Assembly (NCBI GenBank): GCA_030698575.1
Contig: JAUYMQ010000070.1
Location: forward strand, 1-10,342
Source: Deltaproteobacteria bacterium
GTDB taxonomy: Bacteria > JAUYMQ01
Direction of reading: 5' to 3'
Length of the DNA stretch: 10,342 bases
Part shown: piece by piece, positions 5,948 to 10,342 of the stretch
Numbering within the stretch: position 1 is the stretch's first letter
Layout of the letters: every line of letters starts with the position of its first letter
The notes under the pieces: generated by a model
The model's database searches: none
What the model saw: only the letters and a program-made list of their open reading frames with translations
What the model was told of the DNA's origin: nothing
Position numbers and translations under genes: made by a program

Positions 5948-6865
5948 ATGAAGCGTGTCCGGCGAATCCTGGTTCCAGTCGACTTTTCGAAAACCAGCGC
6001 GGCCGCCGTTCGAACCGCCGTTCGCATCGCCTCCCGCTCGAAGGCCCGCGTGAGCCTGCTTCACGTCTACCCCTTCCCGCGCGGAAGCTTCTCGGCTTAC
6101 CGGACCATGCGCGAGATCGAAGCCGACGCGAAGGGGGAAAAGGGGGCCTGGACCTCAAAGTCGAAACGGACGCTCAGCGCCTGGGTCACGCGCTATCAGA
6201 AGCCGGGCGTCACTCTCCGCAAGCTGTTCGCCATCGGGCGGCCAGCCGAGGAGATCAAGACCGTCGCGGTGCAGATCAAGGCCGATCTTATCGTGATCGG
6301 AACCCGGGGGCTGGGCGGCCTCAAGGGCGCGATCATCGGGAGCACGGCGGCTGAAGCCATCCGCCTCACGGACGCGCCGGTTCTCACGGTGCACGAGGGG
6401 CGCGGCGCAACGGGAGAGGCGAGCCGTGTGGTCGTGGGGGACGATTTCGGGGACGGGGGCGACGCCGCCATCGCCGCTGCCGTCGCCTTCGTGGATCCGA
6501 AGAAGGCGCGGGTCCTCCTGCTGCACGTGGTCGATCCGGCGCCGCTGCTCTACGCCGGCGCAGCCGAGTGGGGGTGGATCGCCGCGACGGACACCCTGGC
6601 TGAAGATGAAAAGCTCTCGAAGAACAAGATCGAAACGCGCGCCGGAAAGCTGCGCCGCAAGGGCTTCAAGGTGGAGTGTCGCGTGGTGACCGGCCCGCCG
6701 GCGCAGACCATCACGCGGGTCGCGAAGGGCTGGAAGGCCCAGCTCCTCATCGTCGCCACCCACGGGCGCCGCGGCGTCTCACGCGTCCTGATTGGAAACA
6801 CAGCCGACCAGCTGCTCCGCAGCGTACGCACCCCGATCCTCACCGTGCGGCCCGAGCGGAAGTGA
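5948..6865 (+). CDS. Tandem universal stress protein (two UspA domains)
   Basis: This 305-residue cytosolic protein carries two UspA domains, near residues 3-150 and 160-302. Domain 1 has RILVPVDFS with D12, and a complete nucleotide-binding signature G-x2-G-x9-G-S/T: G118, G121, G131, S132. Domain 2 keeps the fold (VVVGDDF, LLHVVDP, LLIVATHG) but the signature is altered, with A270 for the first Gly and N284 for Ser, so it may bind ATP poorly. Tandem Usps usually act in stress survival and energy sensing, often as regulators of a partner protein. GGGAGG precedes the ATG by about 6 nt. It is divergent from the ligase/amidohydrolase pair and is probably a single-gene unit. A lysine-rich insert (about 60-75) extends domain 1. 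The molecular partner is unknown. Confidence 0.92.
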   Translation: MKRVRRILVPVDFSKTSAAAVRTAVRIASRSKARVSLLHVYPFPRGSFSAYRTMREIEADAKGEKGAWTSKSKRTLSAWVTRYQKPGVTLRKLFAIGRPAEEIKTVAVQIKADLIVIGTRGLGGLKGAIIGSTAAEAIRLTDAPVLTVHEGRGATGEASRVVVGDDFGDGGDAAIAAAVAFVDPKKARVLLLHVVDPAPLLYAGAAEWGWIAATDTLAEDEKLSKNKIETRAGKLRRKGFKVECRVVTGPPAQTITRVAKGWKAQLLIVATHGRRGVSRVLIGNTADQLLRSVRTPILTVRPERK

Positions 6866-6960
6866 GCAACAGGCCGGTCCGCTCAGAGATAGCCGAGGGC
6901 CCTCCGTTTCTCCGTTTCCATGCCTTCCCGGACCTTCCCGCCCGGCGCGGACGGCGCCGC

Positions 6961-6989
6961 TTGACCGGCACCCGAACCTGATCCAGGAT
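6961..6989 (+). promoter_or_regulatory. Candidate promoter for the envelope gene pair
   Basis: CCGCTTGACC provides TTGACC (6961-6966), and CAGGAT (6984-6989) lies 17 bp downstream. The same CCGCTTGACC decamer occurs in front of the SGNH hydrolase gene. The -10 matches at only three positions. The rest of the 195-bp gap after the stress protein gene shows no terminator or small gene that I can support. Confidence 0.4.
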
Positions 6990-7060
6990 CACGGGGCGGA
7001 CAGTCCGCGCCGCCAATCCGTTCTCCTCCTACACGACCTGCGATCGAGGTGAAGCGTCCC

Positions 7061-7678
7061 ATGCGCTCCCTGCGATTCTGGATCGCCGCGACCGTCTTCG
7101 CGCTGGCCGCCGGCGCCGTGATCGGTTTCTGGCCGGAGGATGCGAAGCGTCCACTGCCGGCGGCGCCTGTGCCCGGGCTGGAGCCCCTCGCCGAACCTGC
7201 CCCCGCGCCTGCCGGGACCGTTGCTCCTCCGCCGGCGCCCCGTGTTGCTATCCCGCCCCCGGCGCCGCCTCCCGCCGGCGCAACGTCACCCGATGAACCG
7301 GCGGCCCCGGATCGGGCTCTGGTTCGCGAGGCGCTCCAGGAGGCTTTCGCGGAGAAGCTGCCTGATCGCCGACTCTCGGAGGAGGAGTTCGACAAACTGG
7401 CCGACGCCGTCCTCCGGATGCGCGCAGCGCGCGAGAGGATGGCGGCGCTTTCCCTCACCCGCGAAAACGCCGCGGAGCTGGCGCAGCTTCGCGAAGATCT
7501 CAACACCGCCGTCACCGATTTCGAGTACGTCTCGGAACTGACGCCGAGCGCCTTCTCCGCGCTTGTCGAGCCCGACCTGCAACCGATTCGCAAGTCGCCG
7601 GATGCCGGTGTCGATTCCAACAAGGATAAAGACGAGGATGTCACCTTTGAATATCTTCACGACACGCCGCCCCAGTAG
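7061..7678 (+). CDS. Membrane-anchored proline/alanine-rich protein of unknown function
   Basis: I do not recognise this 205-residue protein. Residues 4-24 (LRFWIAATVFALAAGAVIGFW) form a single N-terminal membrane anchor or uncleaved signal. A Pro/Ala-rich stretch follows (about 30-85), probably a spacer crossing periplasm or wall. Next is a charged, helix-rich part (about 90-160) with heptad-like Ala/Leu/Glu spacing, and the tail is acidic and Lys-rich. The ATG at 7061 is preferred over GTG at 7049 because GAGGTGA (7046-7052) is the ribosome site for it. The next gene starts 41 nt before its stop, implying translational coupling with the DsbA-like lipoprotein, so both probably act in the envelope. 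The C-terminal half is not low complexity, which argues for a real protein; no homologue comes to mind. Confidence 0.72.
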   Translation: MRSLRFWIAATVFALAAGAVIGFWPEDAKRPLPAAPVPGLEPLAEPAPAPAGTVAPPPAPRVAIPPPAPPPAGATSPDEPAAPDRALVREALQEAFAEKLPDRRLSEEEFDKLADAVLRMRAARERMAALSLTRENAAELAQLREDLNTAVTDFEYVSELTPSAFSALVEPDLQPIRKSPDAGVDSNKDKDEDVTFEYLHDTPPQ

Positions 7679-8753
7679 CATTCCCGCCCTTCTCTGTATT
7701 CTTCTGCTGGCCTGCTCTCCCGATCCTTCGGGCACGGGAGAAGTGGCGGAAAACCGCGGAGAACCGATCGCCCGGCTCGGAGATCAGATCATCTACCGCG
7801 ACGAGGTTGCGCCCGCCGTCGCCTATCAGGTCTACAGGCGAGAGGTCGACATCTACTCGCTTCTCAAGGGAGAAACGGAAGCGCTGATAAGCAACCGTGT
7901 GCTGGCCATGGAGGCGGAGCGCCGCAAGATCGCGCTGGAGGATCTCCTGCGCGTGGAGATCGACGAGAAGGTCGAGCCCGCCGGCGAGGCCGACGTGGAC
8001 GCCTATCTCGCCGGGCACCCGCAGGAGGCGGGGAGCGGAAAGGAGACGAGGGCGCGGATTCGATACTTCCTCTCCGAAACCCGGCGGGAAGAGCGGCGGC
8101 TCGCGCTCCAGGAGGATCTGCGCGCCAGGGCGGGTTTCGAATTCCTGCTGGAACCGCCCCTCGCGATCCGCACTCGCCTCGATGTCGCTGACGCACCTGT
8201 GCGCGGGCCGGCGGAAGCACCGATCACGCTGGTGCATTTCGCGACTTTCAGCTCTCCCCTCTCCGTGCGATCCGCGGGCTACCTCCGGCGCCTCGTCGAG
8301 GAGTTCCCCGGCAAGATCCGCTGGGTCCACCGCCATTTCCTGAACCCCCACGACGAGACAGGGCTGCTAGCGGCCGAGTTCGCGGTGGCGGCGCAGGACC
8401 AGGAAGTTTTCTGGGAGGCTCACGACGCGCTCTTCGACCTCGAGGGAAATCTCGACGAGAGGAAGATGCTGGGCGTCGCTCACAAGATCGGCGTGGATGA
8501 CGACACGATGCGTCAGGTCGGGATCGACGAGAAGTACCTGAAGGCGGTCAAGCGGGACATCGACGCCGGCGTCAAAGCGGGCGTCCGGAGCGAGCCCGTG
8601 GTCTACGTGAACGGCCGGTACTTCAGCAGCACCTTCCCCTACGAGCGGCTCCGCCAGATGGTCGCCGAGGAGCTGGGCGAGGCGCCCCCCTCCGTCGAGC
8701 CGGACGATCCCCTGGCCGGGCCCCTCCCGGCCCCATCACGGGGCGGGGGATAA
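7638..8753 (+). CDS. Lipoprotein with SurA-N-like region and cysteine-less DsbA-like domain
   Basis: This 371-residue protein begins with a lipoprotein signal: hydrophobic 15-25 and lipobox LLAC at C26, so it is likely membrane-tethered in the periplasm. Residues about 40-120 resemble SurA/PpiC-type N-terminal helices (ARLGDQIIYRDEV, then charged helices). Residues about 188-340 resemble DsbA/Thioredoxin_4: GPAEAPITLVHF, EEFPGKIRWVHRHF, AAEFAVAAQDQEVFWEAHDALF and the cis-Pro region GVRSEPVVYVNGR (P320). Where the family has CPYC, this protein has SPLS (S206, S209), so it cannot do thiol-disulfide exchange by the usual route and may be a chaperone or scaffold. The ATG at 7638 is chosen because earlier in-frame ATGs lie deep in the preceding gene and would bury the lipobox. 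The Gly/Pro-rich tail is likely disordered. Confidence 0.85.
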   Translation: MSPLNIFTTRRPSSIPALLCILLLACSPDPSGTGEVAENRGEPIARLGDQIIYRDEVAPAVAYQVYRREVDIYSLLKGETEALISNRVLAMEAERRKIALEDLLRVEIDEKVEPAGEADVDAYLAGHPQEAGSGKETRARIRYFLSETRREERRLALQEDLRARAGFEFLLEPPLAIRTRLDVADAPVRGPAEAPITLVHFATFSSPLSVRSAGYLRRLVEEFPGKIRWVHRHFLNPHDETGLLAAEFAVAAQDQEVFWEAHDALFDLEGNLDERKMLGVAHKIGVDDDTMRQVGIDEKYLKAVKRDIDAGVKAGVRSEPVVYVNGRYFSSTFPYERLRQMVAEELGEAPPSVEPDDPLAGPLPAPSRGGG

Positions 8754-8779
8754 AGGGCGGCGGAGGACGGCGAATCCGC

Positions 8780-8809
8780 TTGACCTCACTCTCGAATAGG
8801 CCCTAACAT
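8780..8809 (+). promoter_or_regulatory. Sigma70-like promoter for the SGNH hydrolase gene
   Basis: TTGACC (8780-8785), inside the decamer CCGCTTGACC, is followed after 18 bp by TAACAT (8804-8809), a reasonable -10. The predicted start near 8816 leaves a leader of about 82 nt containing the GTTCA repeats and a GGGGAGG ribosome site. Confidence 0.5.
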
Positions 8810-8848
8810 CGCCGCCGTACCCATCCGGCCCATCCAAAGAAAATTTCG

Positions 8849-8883
8849 GTTCAGACCAAAGTTCACCCGGACCTTTGTTCAGA
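8849..8883 (+). repeat. GTTCA direct repeats in the SGNH gene leader
   Basis: GTTCAGA occurs at 8849-8855 and 8877-8883, with a related GTTCACC at 8861-8867. A short inverted pair CAAAG / CTTTG also falls within this stretch. The repeats lie downstream of the predicted promoter, so they could be an operator or an RNA structure, or chance. Confidence 0.3.
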
Positions 8884-8897
8884 GGGGAGGTTCCGAC

Positions 8898-9806
8898 ATG
8901 CGAAAATCGATGCTTGCCATCCTCATCGCACTGGGGATTGCCGGCCTTGTGGTTCCCGGAGGCGTGTTCGCGAAGGACCCGCGGCTCTCACCGAAGCGGC
9001 TCTCCAGCACGGGCGACAGCATTACCGAGGCCATCAACGCCGAGGAGTTCAACCCGTTCATCTTTATCACCCCGAACCACTGGGCCAGCTGGGCGAACGG
9101 ATACTATGGCTTCTGGGAGTGGCTCTTCGGCCGCACGAACGTGAAGAGCCACAACCAGCGGATCAGCAGCAACTTCGGCTCGTCGGGGCGCAAGAATTTC
9201 ATGCAGGCGCTCAGCGGGGCCGATAGCTTCGATCTGCCGGGACAGACGGCGCAGTCGGTTTCGAACGCCGCCACCTACGTGACCCACTTCATGGGCCACA
9301 ACGACGTCTGCCAGGGCTCCTTCGCCGATATTCCGAGCGATGCGCAGTTCGAGGCGAACGTGCGGGCCGGGCTCAACAACATGAAGAACGGACTGCCCAA
9401 CGGCGCGACGGTCTACGTGCAGGCCATCGTCGATATCTACAAGCTGTGGCAGCTCGGTGACCAGCTGACCTCCTTCGGCATCATCGATTGCCGGGTCATC
9501 TGGGCGGCGAGCCTCTTCAACATCTTCCCCTGCGCCACGATGCTGAGCCCGCTGAACAGCGAAGCGGACCGGCAGTACACGAGGAGCCGCAACGTTGCGT
9601 TCAACACCATCCTTCAGAACCTGGTGAACGAATTCAACGCGAACGACACGCACCACTACTACCAGTACACCACCGTGACGTTCGACACGACGTTCACCGC
9701 CGACCAGGTCTCTCCCTTCGACTGCTTCCACCCGTCGGCCAAGGGACAGAAAGACCTCTCGGCCTACACCTGGGCGGACGGTCCCTTCAAGGCTTACACC
9801 AAGTAA
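8898..9806 (+). CDS. Secreted SGNH/GDSL-family hydrolase
   Basis: This 302-residue protein has a cleavable signal peptide (MRKSMLAILIALGIAGLVVP, probable cleavage after A25 in VFA). Catalytic blocks of the SGNH family are present in order: S41 in STGDSITEA, a block II glycine near 94-97 or G115, G133-x-N135-D in MGHND, and D275-x-x-H278 in FDCFHPSAKGQ. It is therefore a serine esterase/lipase-type enzyme exported to the periplasm or outside; possible substrates are phospholipids, acylated polysaccharides or ester lipids. Four cysteines (138, 198, 212, 276) are left in the mature protein, and C276 lies between the catalytic Asp and His, so disulfides near the active site are likely. GGGGAGG precedes the ATG by about 7 nt. 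It appears to be a single-gene unit ended by a strong terminator. Confidence 0.9.
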   Translation: MRKSMLAILIALGIAGLVVPGGVFAKDPRLSPKRLSSTGDSITEAINAEEFNPFIFITPNHWASWANGYYGFWEWLFGRTNVKSHNQRISSNFGSSGRKNFMQALSGADSFDLPGQTAQSVSNAATYVTHFMGHNDVCQGSFADIPSDAQFEANVRAGLNNMKNGLPNGATVYVQAIVDIYKLWQLGDQLTSFGIIDCRVIWAASLFNIFPCATMLSPLNSEADRQYTRSRNVAFNTILQNLVNEFNANDTHHYYQYTTVTFDTTFTADQVSPFDCFHPSAKGQKDLSAYTWADGPFKAYTK

Positions 9807-9830
9807 GCAAACGAAGGCGTGGAAAAGCGC

Positions 9831-9858
9831 GGGCCCCCTGCCGGAAGGCCGGGGGCCC
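9831..9858. terminator. Bidirectional GC-rich hairpin terminator between convergent genes
   Basis: GGGCCCCC (9831-9838) pairs perfectly with GGGGGCCC (9851-9858); after one T-C mismatch, GCC/GGC pairs close a GGAA tetraloop (9843-9846). Rightward, the stem is followed by a CTTGCCTTTC stretch; leftward it is followed by GCGCTTTTCC. It can serve both the SGNH gene and the convergent methyltransferase gene. Confidence 0.85.
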
Positions 9859-9890
9859 TTGCCTTTCAACGCGGCGAACCTGCCTCGGAA

Positions 9891-10342
9891 CTACGGACGC
9901 GCCTCCAGGATCAGGTTGAAGGGGGTCTCGGCGGCGCGGCGGAAGCGCGTGAAGCCGGATTCCGTCACCACCTCGCGCAGCCGAGCCTCGCCCGCCTGCG
10001 CTCCGAGCGCCCGGCCGACCTCCTGGGAGAGCGAGGCGGGCGTGCAGATCAGGGTAGACGCGCTGTAGTAGACGCGTCCGATGGGATTGAGGTTGTCCTC
10101 CACCCGGTCATGGGCAAAGGGTTCCACGATGAGCCAGGTGCCGTCGTCCTCGAGCCGCTTCAGCACATGCGCGCCCGCGCCGACCGGATCGCCCATGTCG
10201 TGGAGGCAGTCGAAGCATGCGATAAGATCGTAGCGTCCCGGGAAATCCTTGGCCGAGGCCTGCTCGAAGCTGACCCGATCCGCAAGGCCCGCCGCTTGCG
10301 CCCTCTCGCGTGCCGTCTCGACCGAAGCACCATGGTAGTCGA
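9891..10342 (-). CDS. Class I SAM-dependent methyltransferase, C-terminal part (runs off window)
   Basis: The visible 149 residues are the C-terminal part of a class I methyltransferase; the start lies beyond the right edge. It opens with DYHGASVETARERA, the strand-2 acidic residue that contacts SAM ribose, then KDFPGRYDLIACFDCLHDMGDP, the strand-4 region, and GTWLIVEPFAHD, the strand-5 region. The ending LNPIGRVYYSASTLICTPASLSQEVG and FTRFRRAAETPFNLILEARP is typical of a widespread bacterial group, usually about 350 residues with a winged-helix N-terminal domain, with mycobacterial members such as Rv2258c. The methyl acceptor is unknown for most of that group. It converges on the SGNH gene across a shared terminator. 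Confidence 0.88.
   Translation of the reverse strand, partial: DYHGASVETARERAQAAGLADRVSFEQASAKDFPGRYDLIACFDCLHDMGDPVGAGAHVLKRLEDDGTWLIVEPFAHDRVEDNLNPIGRVYYSASTLICTPASLSQEVGRALGAQAGEARLREVVTESGFTRFRRAAETPFNLILEARP

Noticed and set aside
5717-6064. N-terminal extension of the ligase by 116 residues
   Set aside because: It would overlap the stress protein gene and its promoter, and the strong AAGGAGG site sets the start at 5716.
4734-6158. A 474-codon minus-strand and a 349-codon plus-strand open frame over the ligase gene
   Set aside because: Both are Arg/Gly/Pro-rich shadows of the GCS2-like gene, which carries all the family motifs in another frame.
6883-7644. A 253-codon minus-strand open frame rich in Ser and Gly
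   Set aside because: It mirrors the proline-rich coding region of the membrane-anchored protein and has no ribosome site or domain.
8714-8732. GGCCGGG/CCCGGCC hairpin near the end of the lipoprotein gene
   Set aside because: It is inside coding sequence and has no uridine tract; it is explained by the GC-rich Gly/Pro tail, so I do not call it a terminator.
1-10342. CRISPR array, tRNA, rRNA, integrase or toxin-antitoxin genes
   Set aside because: No regularly spaced repeats, no tRNA-like cloverleaf with flanking signals and no mobile or defence domains were seen.

Overview
The window is high-GC bacterial chromosome. Long antisense shadow ORFs, strong Shine-Dalgarno sequences, sigma70-like CTTGAC promoter cores, a lipoprotein, a periplasmic c-type cytochrome and a diderm-style envelope gene set all point to a Gram-negative bacterium. 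The gene mix and a GTCATTGCGAGGAG-type interspersed palindrome suggest an uncultured deltaproteobacterial or Myxococcota-like lineage; that placement is inference. There are no tRNA or rRNA genes, no CRISPR array, no phage genes and no transposase. The content is ordinary metabolic and envelope genes, with several local oddities.

Layout. Positions 1-164 hold a 133-bp folded repeat and the edge of a leftward promoter. A leftward operon follows (2518 to 165): a double-hotdog MaoC/FAS1-like dehydratase, a DUF2804 protein overlapping it by 4 nt, and a RidA-type imine deaminase. Its promoter is a near-consensus sigma70 site placed so that the predicted transcription start falls on the ATG, i.e. 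a leaderless mRNA. A divergent intergenic region (2519-2726) carries a second, shortened copy of the repeat and leads rightward into a secreted mono-haem cytochrome c. The cytochrome meets, tail to tail with 6 nt between stop codons, a leftward two-gene unit: a GCS2-family glutamate-cysteine-ligase-like enzyme (5716 to 4214) translationally coupled by a GTGA overlap to an aspartoacylase/succinylglutamate-desuccinylase-family zinc amidohydrolase (4217 to 3198).

Divergent from that unit is a tandem universal stress protein (5948-6865). Next comes an envelope gene pair: a membrane-anchored proline/alanine-rich protein of unknown function (7061-7678), overlapped by 41 nt by a lipoprotein (7638-8753) that joins a SurA-N-like helical region to a DsbA-like thioredoxin fold in which both CxxC cysteines are serine. 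A secreted SGNH/GDSL hydrolase (8898-9806) follows, then a strong GC hairpin terminator serving two convergent genes, and the C-terminal part of a SAM-dependent methyltransferase running off the right edge.

Candidate systems: (i) the ligase plus amidohydrolase pair, which looks like a small make-and-cleave pathway for a gamma-glutamyl or N-acyl-amino-acid compound; (ii) the envelope pair with a redox-dead DsbA-like lipoprotein. Neither can be proven from sequence alone.
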